A stretch of DNA of 64,000 bases from Pelobates cultripes (GCA_933207985.1 OW240912.1:235276798-235340797); one strand, 5' to 3'; shown: positions 1 through 10,706, counted from the stretch's first letter. A program made the numbers and translations. Notes: generated by a model from the letters alone, not told the origin.

Positions 1-1723
1 CAGAGGACCCAAATGAAGATCCAATGGATCTTTTGGATTTTTTTAACCAAGATATTGCAGAACTACACAATGTATCTACATATATTGACAGTAGTGCCGC
101 AATTAAGGAGTCAGACTTAGAGAGTACTTTGAATGTCTCCAAAGAGCAAAAGCGTGATCCAGACTATGTCATGGATAGTTTTTGCACTATGGATACATCC
201 ACTGATTTAGATTTGACCACTGAGGAATCAAATATTGAATTTCAGTGTGTAACTGACCGTAAATTTGTAGTATTTGAATCTTGTCTAGATTTGTTATGCT
301 ACAAAATCCCATGCCAGAAAAACTTGCACTGTACATCTAAAATTTTTCTCTTATAAAGCGTACAGAGGGTTCGCTATTAAAAATCTATGCGAATTGTAAA
401 TCTGGACACAAATTTCTGTTGTGGCACAGTCAGCCACTAATTAGTCAAATTGGTGCTGGCAATACATTAATGGCAGCATCAATACTCTTTAGTGGCTGTA
501 ATTTTAAAAAAATCCATGAAATGTTAAACATTTATGGATTAGAACATATTTCGGAAAGTGGGTATTACCGCTACCAACGGAAATACCTTTTTTCTGCTTT
601 GTCACATCATTGGCAATTGGAGAAAAACATTTGTAGACCCCTGTGGAATGAACTTCCACTTTGCTTGAGTGGAGATGGTCAATGTGACAGTCCAGGATTT
701 AGTGCTAAATACTGCATTTACACTTTCATGGATGTCTTTAGTAAAAAAATTATTGACTTCGAAATTACACAGGTGTCTCAGACAACGTCATCTGTTGCTA
801 TGGAAAAACTAGGTTTTCAGACTTGTTTGGATAGAATGAGATCTGAAAACCTTGATGTCCAAATGATCGCTACTGATCGTCATGTTGGTATCCGTAAATT
901 GATGAGAGAAAAATATAGTGGCATTACACATCAATTTGATGTATGGCACTATGCTAAAAATCTCAGAAAGAAGCTCGTGGCAATTTCTAAGAAAAAAAAT
1001 TGTCATGACATTTCTTTTTGGATCAGGCAAATTATAAACCACTTTTGGTGGTGCATTAAGACATGTGAAGGGGACATAGTGCAATTAAAAGAGCGTTGGA
1101 ATTCACTCTCTTGTCACATTTCCAATTGTCATGAATGGGAAGGTGCAGAGAAGTACCACGCTTGTTCGCACGAACCACTATCACAAGAAGTGATTGACAA
1201 AGGTTTATGGTTGAAACCCAAATCACAAGCATATGAAAACCTAGTTAAATTTATTAATGATGGTCAGCTTGTGAAGGATTTTGACCACTTAGTCCACTTC
1301 TGTCACACAGGATGTCTGGAGACATTCCATAGCCTTGTTTTGAAGTACAGGCCCAAAAGAATTCATTTTGGACTGGATTCCATGGAGGCTAGAACAATTT
1401 TGGCCATTCTTGCTCACAACAGTAATGTTAATCGTGAGCAAGCAATTGTCAAAGTTTCGTTCAAAGGCACTGATCCTGTTGGAACTATGCGGAATAGATT
1501 AGAATTCCCACGTTCCAGAAAAAGATGGGTTGTTCGTACTATGTACGAGCCAATGACAATCACTCATATAGAACAAATTCTTATGAGTGTATTAAAAATT
1601 TGCAGTGAGAGTTTGCATGTGGATTGGAATTCAAAATCCACAACAGTACCCAAAAACATTGCTAAAATTCCAAAGCCTGATAAAAAAAAGGCAGTAGAAG
1701 AGCATGTGAGCCGTTTCAAGTAA
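1..1723 (+). pseudogene. Kolobok-like DDE transposase, frameshifted, 5' end outside window
   Basis: The reading frame is open from the window edge to about 340, stops at 354, and resumes one frame over (434 codons counted from 419). The shift lies in an A/T homopolymer near 341-353 and looks like loss of one base. Homology-like sequence is continuous across it: a CxSGH-type zinc-ribbon end, then the catalytic core. In the 434-codon frame I see candidate catalytic residues D86 (SGDGQCDSPG), D153 (ATDRHVG) and E301 (TGCLETFHS), with an inserted region rich in W, C and H between the last two (HxFDVWH, FWWC, CHEW). This pattern matches uncharacterised animal transposase-derived proteins that I associate with Kolobok-type elements, which cut and paste at TTAA; the superfamily call is from memory and moderate. 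The TAA stop is followed at once by a TTAA that received a MITE. It could also be a domesticated gene with a sequencing error in the homopolymer. Confidence 0.7.
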
Positions 1724-2168
1724 TTAAAGCGGCACTGTCATGCCGTACGTACCCGTCTCCTGTTTAATTTTCTCTTCCTTTCTCAAAATCCTTTATTATT
1801 TTTAATTATTTCTCTTGTAGTTTTCTTGACCACATAAAACAAAGAAGGGACTACTTTGTCTTATATATTTTTCCCATGCTTGATTTTCTTTGATCAAAGG
1901 AGAAGATTAAGTCCGCTCCAATTCTTGTGTCAAATAAAGTTTTTGCAAAATACTCACTATCCTACTTTACACAGGAAATGGAGCATACTTACGCTCCTCC
2001 TTTAGCCATAGAAAGTCAAGCCTTGGGAAAAAAAAAGTAGTAGTCATTACTTTGTCTTTGGTGTTAAAGAAATATATCAGGAATAAACAAAAAAAGGATA
2101 AATGATTCTGAGAGGAGAAGATAAATTAATTGGAGAACGGTATGTTTGGCATAACAGTGCCAGTTTAA
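1724..2168 (+). mobile_element. TTAA-flanked MITE, 445 bp
   Basis: The element begins TTAA then AGCGGCACTGTCATGCCG and ends with the inverted counterpart (GGCATAACAGTGCCAGT then TTAA). The right half aligns with the right ends at about 8560-8636 and 26850-26927 (same order: GATCCTGAGAGAGG-like block, GGTAAGTTCGGCATGACAGTG terminus). It sits directly behind the stop codon of the transposase reading frame, in its 3' region. TTAA duplication is typical of Kolobok and piggyBac elements. No coding capacity. Confidence 0.75.
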
Positions 2169-2200
2169 AGAAACAATCAGGTAACAAACACAAAAACCTT

Positions 2201-2424
2201 TTAAAATGGAACTGTCCTCCCCTTCTCCAAAAAATAAAATAGATAATTGATTATTTGTGAAAGATTGAAAGAACAACGATGGATACAACAATGACAAGAC
2301 AACGATGGAGAGGTTCTGGTAAGTTTGCCAGTACTTGGCTATCCTAGGCCAGCCATCGTACACATTTCGCCAATGTCAATGGTCTTTGAAAAATTTTCTA
2401 TGGCATTGACAGTTATTATTTTAA
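2201..2424. mobile_element. possible decayed TTAA MITE
   Basis: A weaker pair of ends: TTAAAATGGAACTGTC at 2201 and a GGCATTGACAGT...TTTTAA end at 2424 resemble the terminus of the neighbouring element with several mismatches. The interior is not recognisable. It could be chance in A+T-rich DNA. Confidence 0.3.
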
Positions 2425-3816
2425 AAATGAGTTTTCAGTTTTATATCTGTTATTTTTATCCGTTCAAGTTAAAGTTTGAAGTTAAAAGTTAAATCAACAC
2501 AAATATAAAAGTAGCAATTTGAGGACTTATTAAAATCAATTCTTCAAATATGTTTGAGGACACTTAAACACTAAGCTCGATCTTTTTGTAAGACATCATT
2601 TTTCAAAATAACAGCAATTAGATTAAAATAATAATAATAAATTATTTAATTAGAGTCTTAGAATATTATTAACTAAATTTCAGAATTATTCTGTAGTTAC
2701 TAAAACACTTAATGCAGCTTTGACTACAAGGTTGCCTAAATATCTATAATAAATTCATTAAAAAGTAATTGTATGAATGAAAAGTATATTCTAGATTAAT
2801 AAAGAATTAAATAAATCATATTAAAACAATTTTATAACAAAATAATTAAAAAGTAACTTTATTTTCTATGTTTTGCTTAATTCTTAAAAAAATTAATTGC
2901 ATAATTGAGAAAAATATATGTAAATTTAAAAATTTAATTTTATAACAATATTATAGATACCAATTGTAATATTCTAGTTATAATATATTTATTGTAAATT
3001 GATAACATTAAAATAAATACATCTAAAAACTATTTAAATTAAACTTATAAAACTTTTAAATATTTAACAGTTGGATTTAATTTTAAAAAGTTAAATAAAC
3101 ATTAAAATTGATTTTTAAATTAAAAATCTTAGTTCAAGTAGTATTATATAGGAAATATATAAAGATTACGTTTTATGCTATTAATAAAGTTTAAAGTTAG
3201 AAATTTAATACATGTTTCCTGTATTTATTTGGTGTTTGCGTATATATTTCTTTAATTTTTTAAAAAAAAATTTTAAAACAAATATTTACATGTGAAACAA
3301 TATCACATGGTAAAATTTAACAGCAAAGTTTGCAGAATGCAATAATTTCTCAATTGTGTTAAAAGTGATCCTTAGTCAAAATGTATCAGTTTATAAACAG
3401 TGAAACCATTGCATTCTGTAAATGCCACTGTTGAAATTGACAACTAAACAGTCACTGTCAACAACACCTGAAAAAATTAGTATTTCATCAAGATCCAATC
3501 TTTATGAAATACTCATTTTGACATTTCTCTCTGTATTTCTCCAACACCCAACTTTCATACACTCAAGGGTCAGTCCAATGGTCATTCCTAACAGCCGTTA
3601 CCAGTAATGGCTGCAGTGACTTGGGTGCATTTATGGAGAATCCCACAATGTTGGGGGAGCCTACATAGACCTCTATGTTGTACTTTCACACACAGATAAG
3701 GAAACCAAAGAAAAGAACTCACAATACATGGTTGAAAAGAATAAACCTTTATAATAAACTATTTTACATATAAATTCAGGATGAATTGTAACACAAACAT
3801 TGTTTCCAAAAAAAAT
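2425..3816. other. A+T-rich DNA with no recognised feature
   Basis: Very A+T-rich sequence, many short poly-A and poly-T runs, no credible reading frame and no repeat I recognise. It lies between the convergent transposase remnant and the P2X7-domain gene and would hold the 3' ends of both. Confidence 0.6.
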
Positions 3817-5139
3817 TCAAAAGTCATCAGCCATATCGATGGCATTATAATCTTGGAGTCTAATGAATCCGACATATGAATTTTCTGGGTCTGGGAAATG
3901 TGTACGAATGGCATGAACTGCACATGATGGAATAGGCCTTCGATTTTTTCGTCCAAGGTACCCATGAATCCAGGTGGTAAAACCTCGATATGCCGTCTTC
4001 CTCATTTGCCTACACAGAGAAACTTGGGTCAGTTTTTTTTAGTGAAATACAAACACAATCGAAATGATTAAGTCATAAAGAGTACATATATGAAATAATC
4101 ATTTTTCAAGGGTAAGGATTTCACAATTCCCTAGTAGTAAGAAAAGATACCTACCTGTTAAATAACGCTTCAGAAGGCCTCTGGGACTCCACGCCAAGGA
4201 AGCAGTAGAGGAAGTGGGCAAGATCCTCCTGGCAGAATTGCTTGAAGAAAGTATGATGGATAATACACGGTGCATCTTCAAGCTGGCATACGACATTATC
4301 AATCTCTTTACAACAAATTGACTCCTCCGCGGTTGGCATCGTAATGCAGTTTCCACAGGTGCACCAATCTGTGTTCCCAATTCTGCCCTCTTCATCAGTG
4401 CTGGTAGGAACTTCAGGAGCCGACTGTCTGAGAGGTGTCTCTTGGAAGCATGGTTCCTTCGAAGCATTTTGTAAAAGAAGCCGTTGTAATAACTGCTGTT
4501 TCTGTTAAAATAAAATACAAATATTACATTAATAATTAATTATAAATTATTAAAGGACCACTATAGTGCCCTGAGGGAGCCCCCACCCGCCCGGCTCTGG
4601 AAGGGGGAAAGGGATAAAAACGTATCTTTTCCAGCGCTGGGCGGGGAGCTCTCCTCCTCCGATTCTCCTCCCATGCGGCTGAATGCGCACGCGTGGGAAG
4701 AGCTGCGCGCGCATTCAGCCGGTCACATAGGAAAGCATTATCAATGCTTTCCTATGGACGCTTGCGTCAATGAGACAGCCGCTAGAGGAATTGGGGGAAG
4801 GCTTAACCCATTCATAAACATAGCAGTTTCTCTGAAACTGCTATGTTTATAAAAGAATGGGTTAAGCCTAGCTGGACCTGGCACCCAGACCACTTCATTA
4901 AGCTGAAGTGGTCTGGGTGCATAGAGTGGTCCTTTAATAACTGCAAAAGTTGCATTTCTATACTGTCTATAACAGTCCATGTCTATTTCATAAATATTCT
5001 ATGTTTATGAAATAAACATTTTTGATGGGTGTTTGCCAGTTCAGCTAAACTCAAATGTAATAGAAAATATTTACATTACCCTTTCAACAGCATTCAAATC
5101 CTGAGAAGTTCCAGGTTCCGACGCAGATTCCAAGTCCAT
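3817..5139 (-). CDS. P2X7 C-terminal-domain-like protein, three coding exons
   Basis: Coding exons on the minus strand: 5139-5080, 4501-4155 and 4009-3817 (TGA at the end), together 600 nt or 199 residues. Every junction fits: GT donors at 5079 and 4154, AG acceptors at 4503-4502 and 4011-4010, phases 0 and 2, no internal stop. An acceptor (TTTTTAG) just upstream of the ATG implies a 5' noncoding exon, perhaps ending at a GTAAGT donor at 6180-6175. Residues 1-60 are low-complexity. Then comes the cysteine-rich domain of the P2X7 receptor tail: IGNTDWCTCGNC (61-72), ESICCKEI (80-87), C92, C99, C110, C120, then AYRGFTTWIHGYLGRKNRR (142-160), IPSCAVHAIR (162-171) and YVGF (181-184). No transmembrane segment or ATP-binding ectodomain is encoded. 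In P2X7 this region is a zinc- and guanine-nucleotide-binding cytoplasmic 'ballast'; stand-alone proteins with it exist in many animals and their function is unknown. It may be a host gene or cargo of the neighbouring transposon. Confidence 0.85.
4550..4937. mobile_element. TTAA MITE inside an intron of the P2X7-domain gene
   Basis: Flanked by TTAA; the termini are TTAAAGGACCACTATAG and its near inverse AGAGTGGTCCTTTAA. The interior has strong short palindromes: ACCCAGACCACTTCA facing TGAAGTGGTCTGGGT (4887-4920), CATAGCAGTTTC facing GAAACTGCTATG (4817-4848), and GGAAAGCATT facing AATGCTTTCC (4731-4755). The same family recurs at 38516-38991 and 62658-63064. Confidence 0.85.
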
Positions 5140-5410
5140 TGTACCTAAAAATGAAAATCAACATTTTTAAAAATTAGAAAGTATTTCACTTAAATTAAAA
5201 AACACAGTCAAAAAAATGAATACACAATGTAGAGTTTACTTTGTTTATTACCTACCCACCCAGCCACCATAACAACAGAAGCAATGTCAACGTCAGCGAT
5301 CTTTGCAAATACAACAAAGTCGACTGAAAGTGACAGTGCTGATTTACTACATGTTGTTAGTAGTAGCATTAAATAAAGATGTTATGTAGTACCTGTTTCA
5401 TCAAGATAAA

Positions 5411-6130
5411 ACTGACACACACTTGTACACACTGGCAGACATGCCGAGATACATACACTGACACACACACTTGTACACACTGGCAAACATGCCGAGATAC
5501 ATACACTGACACACACACTTGTACACACTGGCAGACATGCCGAGATACATACACTGACACACACACTTGTACACACTGGCAGACATGCAGAGATACATAC
5601 ACTGACACACACACTTGTACACACTGGCAGACATGCCGAGATACATACACTGACACACACACTTGTACACACTGGCAGACATGCAGAGATACATACACTG
5701 ACACACACACTTGTACACAATGGCAAACATGCCGAGATACATACACTGACACACACACTTGTACACACTGGCAGGCATGCCGAGATACATACACTGACAC
5801 ACACACTTGTACACACTGGCAGACATGCAGAGATACATACACTGACACACACACTTGTACACACGGGCAGACATGCAGAGATACATACACTGACACACAC
5901 ACTTGTACACACTGGTAGACATGCAGAGATACATACACTGACACACACACTTGTACACACTGGCAGACATGCAGAGATACATACACTGACACACACACTT
6001 GTACACACTGGCAAACATGCAGAGATACATACACTGACACACACACTTGTACACACTGGCAGACATGCAGAGATAGATATACTGACACACACACTTGTAC
6101 ACACTGGCAGACATGCAGAGATAGATATAC
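5411..6130. repeat. minisatellite, 15 copies of a 48-bp unit
   Basis: TTGTACACAC recurs every 48 bp from 5423 to 6095. Units differ by few substitutions (for example CCGAG versus CAGAG, GGCAG versus GGCAA). Because 48 is a multiple of three and the unit lacks stops in several frames, long cysteine- and threonine-rich reading frames appear on both strands; these are artefacts. The array lies in the proposed first intron of the P2X7-domain gene. Confidence 0.95.
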
Positions 6131-6180
6131 ATACAATACCAAAAAGACACAAGTCATAATAAAAATTCAAAATCACTTAC

Positions 6181-6400
6181 TGTAAGTTGAAGTACACGAT
6201 TATTCTTCAGTTCTTCAGTTCTTGTCTCTCCAGTTCTTATTGAAATCGCCGTTCACCTCTTTATCTTCATCCGCCGAAAAAGTAATCCGCATAGAAGTTG
6301 ATCTAAAGGGCATAATGTGCGCTGGGAAAGTGTTCACGTTCGTTCGCAATTCTAATCAAGAAGAAAATGTATTGCTGTTTCTTCATTCATCAAATAAACA
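6181..6400 (-). promoter_or_regulatory. possible 5' noncoding exon and promoter region of the P2X7-domain gene
   Basis: A GTAAGT donor on the minus strand (6180-6175) follows locally less A+T-rich DNA with CpG dinucleotides (GCCGTTCACC, ATCCGCCG, CACGTTCGTTCGC). This is where a 5' untranslated exon for the minus-strand gene would be expected, since its coding start is preceded by a splice acceptor. No TATA box is evident. Inference only. Confidence 0.3.
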
Positions 6401-6634
6401 ACCGAATGAAGGAATAGCAATTTCAAACGAACGAGGAACAAATATTGTTCCTCGTTCGTTTTTAACAAGGAGGGAGCTGCTCGCGGATCCCTCCTTGTAA
6501 TACTCAGCGCAAGCTAAAGCGGAGGGGAGCAGTGCTCACCCCCCCCCCAGTAATCACCCCATGCCCCCAATCTAAATATGAGGGGCCTTAATAAAAAATA
6601 AGAGGGAGGGGGACATAGAGTTGGCCCCCACCCC

Positions 6635-6945
6635 TTGAGTGTCGGGTGGGGGCCCTTAACAATAAGGGGGGGGCCTTTTGTCCCCCCCCCGGCCCCCACC
6701 CCTGCGCGGCAGGTGGGGGCCCTTAGCAATAACAAGGGGGAGACCTATTGCCTCCCCCCTTGGCCCCCACCCCTGAGGGTCGGGTGGGGGCCGTTCAAAA
6801 AAAATAAGAGGGGGGGACCTATTGTCTCCTTCCCCTGCCCCCACCCCTGAGCGTCGGGTGGGGGCCGTTAAAAAAATAAGAGGGGGGGACCTATTGTCTC
6901 CTTCCCCTGCCCCCACCCCTGAGCGGTGGGTGGGGGCTAGGTATT
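6635..6945. repeat. G/C-homopolymer minisatellite, about 73-bp units
   Basis: Units contain TCGGGTGGGGGCCGTT, an A-run, AAGAGGGGGGGACC, TATTGTCTCC and CCCCCACCCCTGAG, spaced about 73-87 bp. Similar G-run/C-run blocks recur at 7680-8030. The matching part of the second copy falls into the N gap. Confidence 0.75.
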
Positions 6946-7100
6946 AACCCCCCCCCCATTCCAATGACTAGGGGTCCCCAATCCCCTAGTCATCTTCTTT
7001 CCCAAAATAAAATGAAACCCTACCTACCCCCCTCATCCTAATAATAGTGAGGGGGGAGTCAATATAGCTAAAAACCTGTAAATAAATAAAAATTAAACTT

Positions 7101-7646
7101 ACCATTAGATGTCTTCTTTTTTCTAAAATCTTCTTCGGCCCCCCAAAAGGCCAAATAAAAAGCCAATATAACCGTCGCACTTTGAGAAAAAAAAAAAAAA
7201 CGAGCGCAGAAAAAAAATTAATCCATCTTCGCCCCTCGAGGGCACGCCGCGTACTGAGCTCCGCAGGGCGGGTTAAGGATTATAAAGCCTTGCCCCGCCC
7301 TGCAATTAGGCTTAGAGCACTCTGATTGGTGGGTTTAAGCCAATCAGAGTGCTCTGAGTCATTTTACACAGCGTGGGAAAATTCAAAAGAACTTTCCCAC
7401 GCTGTGTAAAATGACACAGAGCACTCTGATTGGGTGGCTTTCAAAGTTCTTTTGAATTTTCCCACGCTGTGTAAAATGACTCAGAGCACTCTGATTGGTT
7501 ATCCACCAAGGGTGAAGATGGATTAAATTTTTTTTTTGCGCTCGCTTTTTTTTTTTTTTAAGTGCGACGGGTATAATGGATTTTTATTTGGCCTTTTTGG
7601 GGGCTGAAGAAAGAAGATTTTAGAAAAAAGAAGACGTCAAATGGTA
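7101..7646. repeat. long inverted repeat, arms of about 135 bp
   Basis: 7101-7237 and 7510-7646 are inverted copies (TAATCCATCTTC facing GAAGATGGATTA; GCGCTCG beside long T or A runs; ATCTTCTTCGGCC facing a GGCTGAAGAAAGAAGAT block). Between them, a second nested set of palindromes repeats AGAGCACTCTGATTGG and CCCACGCTGTGTAAAATGAC in alternating orientation (7313-7500). The right arm occurs alone, diverged, at about 63660-63830, and the CCCACATTGTGTAAAATTAC block at about 11755-11780. Confidence 0.85.
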
Positions 7647-8027
7647 AGTTTCATTTTTATTTTACATGTTAGTTATTTTATTCCCCCCTCACTATTTTTA
7701 GGGTGAGGGGGGTAGGTAGGGGATAGGTTTTTTGGGGTGGGGGGGGGGGACTAGGGGCTTGGGACCCCTAGTCACCTTGATTGGGAGGTGTTTCATTTAG
7801 GCCCACCCACCGCCAGGGTGGTCAGGGAGGACAGTGGTCCCTCCCCCTTATTGTTTTACTAGCCTCCCACCCTACTTACTAGGGCGCAGCAGGGTGGGGG
7901 CCGGGGGGGGAGGACAGTAGGTCCCCCCCTTATTGTTTTATTAGGGCCCCCACCCACCGCGCAGGGGTGGGGGCCAGGGGGGAGCCAGAAGTTCCCCCCC
8001 ATATCTTTATTTAGGGCCCCCCACCCA

Positions 8028-8480
8028 CCGCTATAAGCTGCTCACTGCTTACTACACATGCCCCTACTCGCGTATAGCGAGTAGGGGCATTTAATTTACT
8101 AATACTAAGTAACCTTTACTTAGTATTAGTAAAGTTGGCTGAAAGACCAATTTAGGTCTTTCAGCCTTTTAGTAGATAACTCCCTGATACCGTGGGAATT
8201 AGGGAGTTATCTACTAAGCGGCTGCAAAATGCAGCCACAGTAATGAATAGGATTGGAGTTTCATTCATTCGAATGAAATTCGATCCGAATAAAGTGCCGA
8301 ATTGCGTTCTAAAAGAAACGAACAGACTGTTCTCATTCAGTTAGAACGCAATTCGGCAGTTTAGTGTAAAGTGACAGGAAGCATCGTGGGAACACAGAGG
8401 AAAGCTAGGGATCATGGGAAAATTGCTCTGACCAGCGGAAATGAAGCACACTTTGCTCCTCCGCTGGTCAGAGCTGGTCA
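8028..8480. repeat. series of consecutive perfect hairpins
   Basis: Adjacent palindromes: GCCCCTACTCGC/GCGAGTAGGGGC; TTTACTAATACTAAGTAA with its inverse; GGCTGAAAGACC/GGTCTTTCAGCC; AGTAGATAACTCCCT/AGGGAGTTATCTACT; GGCTGCA/TGCAGCC; TTTCATTC/GAATGAAA; GCCGAATTGCGTTCTAA with its inverse; CTCTGACCAGCGGA/TCCGCTGGTCAGAG. The same series stands at about 26312-26770 with only a few differences. Confidence 0.9.
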
Positions 8481-8636
8481 AGCGGAGGAATCCTCCATAA
8501 GGCAAAGAGTCCCTACTTTGTCTTATGATTTTAAAGAAAACTAAAGAAGACAGGAAGAAAAGAACAGATCCTGAGAGAGGGGGAGAAGAGGAAGAGATTG
8601 AGGAAAGGTAAGTTCGGCATGACAGTGCCGCTTTAA

Positions 8637-9714
8637 AATTAAAATCTGTTTTGCCACTTAATATTGCATATATAAAAAAGAGAGCAAAGGAAGCAACAGA
8701 TAAGAAAATCCTATTACTCAATTAACTTTTTTAATTACAAACATACCATCCACACACACAAGTACACTCAGCCTTATCACGCACAGCCACCATATATAAT
8801 CACAATCAGCCAACCACTCATAAATCCCACGCACATCACACTTATCAACACCGACAGCCAAACGTACATCTCATAATATCACACTCAAAACACAGAGGAG
8901 GTCTGTAATACATCCATATATTCTGCACATCACTACACATTAAAAAAAAACAACACATTATAAAGTAGGGTTGGGGTGACACCATGAGCTACTGCACCTG
9001 GTGACACCAACCTTAGTGATGCACTGCTCAGGTTCATTACCATAGAGGGACTTAGGCACGTCTAGCTTTATGGTTAAAAAAACAAACAACCTGGCTATTC
9101 AATAAAGTGAGGATTGTCAGGAATTCAAAGTGATTTCAAAGTGTTTGTCAAACGTAAGGATAAAATAGCCAAACTGGAAGAATTCTCAAAGTCAGCTAAA
9201 CTTCCAATTTGGCTACTTTGGCAAACCGTGCAATTGCCCATATACTCTTTGTGTGATGTTAAAACAGTATATTATTAGATCATATCTCAAAGAAATGGTT
9301 GTAAAAAACATACTTAGCAACATAATCATGTCTTTATTTATGCTCACAGTGATCGTTACACCAGTTATTTCACACTGTGCCGAAACTATTGCTAACAGTA
9401 ATAGGCATTCATTAAGAAATAGTTGTATGACGACACTTTACATTTCACATCCGTGTTAGATGGTGCTTTCTCAGAAGCGTCCAGTCTCACGCACAGCTGT
9501 GGAATACAGCACTAATATAACAGATGTTAAATGTCAAGTTCATTGGTCTTTCTAGATGTGAATGGCCTTGTCGTTACAAACTCTAAACAAGACAGACGGC
9601 ATACCCTGATGGCAGCCAGTGACTGTATCATTTTAGTTGCCATTTAGAAACAATTTAGGGAGATTGTCACATTTGAAATTGCTTTAAATGTGTAGCTATT
9701 TTTTAATATTGTGA
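8637..9714. other. unassigned DNA with a CA-rich stretch
   Basis: About 8750-8920 is rich in CACACA-like sequence. The rest holds no recognised gene or repeat; one 68-codon frame at 9253-9459 has no recognisable motif. Confidence 0.5.
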
Positions 9715-10706
9715 ACAATATAAGACGACCCCCAACTTTTCCAGTTAAAATATAGAGTTTGGGATATACTCACCGTATAAGACTACCCCTCTTCCAACGC
9801 ACACCAAAAAAAAAACAAAAAACACCTGAAAAAACAACACTAACTACCCCCTCCTCATACTCCCCCTCCTGAGTTCCTTACTCCCCCCCTCCTGGGTTCC
9901 CTTACTCCACCCCCCCCTCCCTGTGTTCTCCTTACTCCCCCTTCCTGTCTTCCCCTTACTCCCCCCATTTCTGTGTTCTCCTTACTCCCCACCTCTCTGT
10001 GTTCCCCTTACTCCCCCCTTCCCTGTGGTCTCCTTACACCCTCCCTCCCTGTGTTCTTTTTATTCTCCATATCCCCACCCTGTATTCTCCTTATCCCCCC
10101 CCCTCTGTATTCTCCTTGTCCCCCCCTGTATTCTCTTTCCTTATCCCCCTCATGTTCCTCCTTATCCCCCCTGTATTCTCCTTTTCCATCTTTTTCCTGT
10201 ATTCTTCTTATCCCCCTCATATTCTCCTTATCCCCTTCCTCTGTATTCTCCTTATCCCCCCCTGTATTCTCCTTATCCCCCCTGTATTATCCTTATCCCC
10301 TGTATTCTCCTTATCCCCTCTATATTCTCATATCCCCCCATATTCTCCTTTTCCCCCTTCCTCTGCATTCTCTCATTATAACCTCCTCTGTATTTTCCTT
10401 ATCCCCCCTCTCTGTATTCTCCTTATCCCCGCATTCTCATATCCACCCCCCCCCGTATTCTCCTTATTCCTCCCCCCCTCTCCTTATTCCCCCATTTGTT
10501 CTCCTCACCTCCCCTGTAGAGTGGCCGAGCTCCTCTCCGGTCTGCGGTACAGGAGCTTTTGTTTCCTGTACCCAGCCGGACTGACAGGAAGTGCCTAGCT
10601 GCCTAGGCCCGCCCTATAAGACGACACCCGGCGTATAAGACGACCCCCGACTTTTGAAAAGATTTTCCTGGGTTAAAAAGTCGTCTTATAAGCCGGAAAA
10701 TACGGG
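9715..10706. mobile_element. repeat element with TATAAGACGAC ends and pyrimidine-rich core
   Basis: Both ends carry the block TATAAGACGACCCCC (9720 and about 10630) and the right end closes with AAAGTCGTCTTATAAGCCGG and AAAATACGGG. I recall similar dispersed repeats in fish and amphibian genomes. The middle (about 9850-10510) is a degenerate minisatellite of roughly 20-26 bp units of the type CCTGTATTCTCCTTATCCCC. Long proline/serine/leucine-rich frames here are repeat artefacts. Confidence 0.6.

Larger units (their letters stand above)
6410..8636. mobile_element. hairpin-rich TTAA element, copy 1 (left end lost)
   Basis: The right end is TTCGGCATGACAGTGCCGCTTTAA, with TTAA at 8633-8636, as in the element at 25234-26927. 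Shared blocks in the same order: a palindrome of the unit AACAAGGAGGGAGCT near 6465, G/C-homopolymer minisatellite, hairpin series, terminal block. The left terminal repeat is not found before about 6400, so this copy is left-truncated or rearranged. It encodes nothing recognisable. Confidence 0.75.

Noticed and set aside
809..1084. 91-codon minus frame
   Set aside because: Shadow of the transposase reading frame on the plus strand.
1724..2168. The MITE as the 3' end of the transposase's own transposon
   Set aside because: The terminal repeat at 1724 points rightward, so the transposase gene lies outside the element, not within it.
5411..6130. CRISPR-like array
   Set aside because: Units are contiguous 48-bp repeats without unique spacers, in an animal genome.
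5369..6176. Three overlapping 250-260 codon minus frames and a 179-codon plus frame
   Set aside because: Products of the 15 x 48 bp minisatellite: period divisible by three and no stop in the unit. No codon bias or conservation expected.
8341..8721. 126-codon minus frame, and its relative at 26632-26931
   Set aside because: Similar in both copies only because the hairpin-rich element is repeated; no known domain, and frameshifts differ (FSL region).
9923..10598. Proline/serine/leucine-rich frames of 150-203 codons
   Set aside because: They overlap in all three plus frames over a C/T-rich minisatellite, which is typical of low-complexity DNA.
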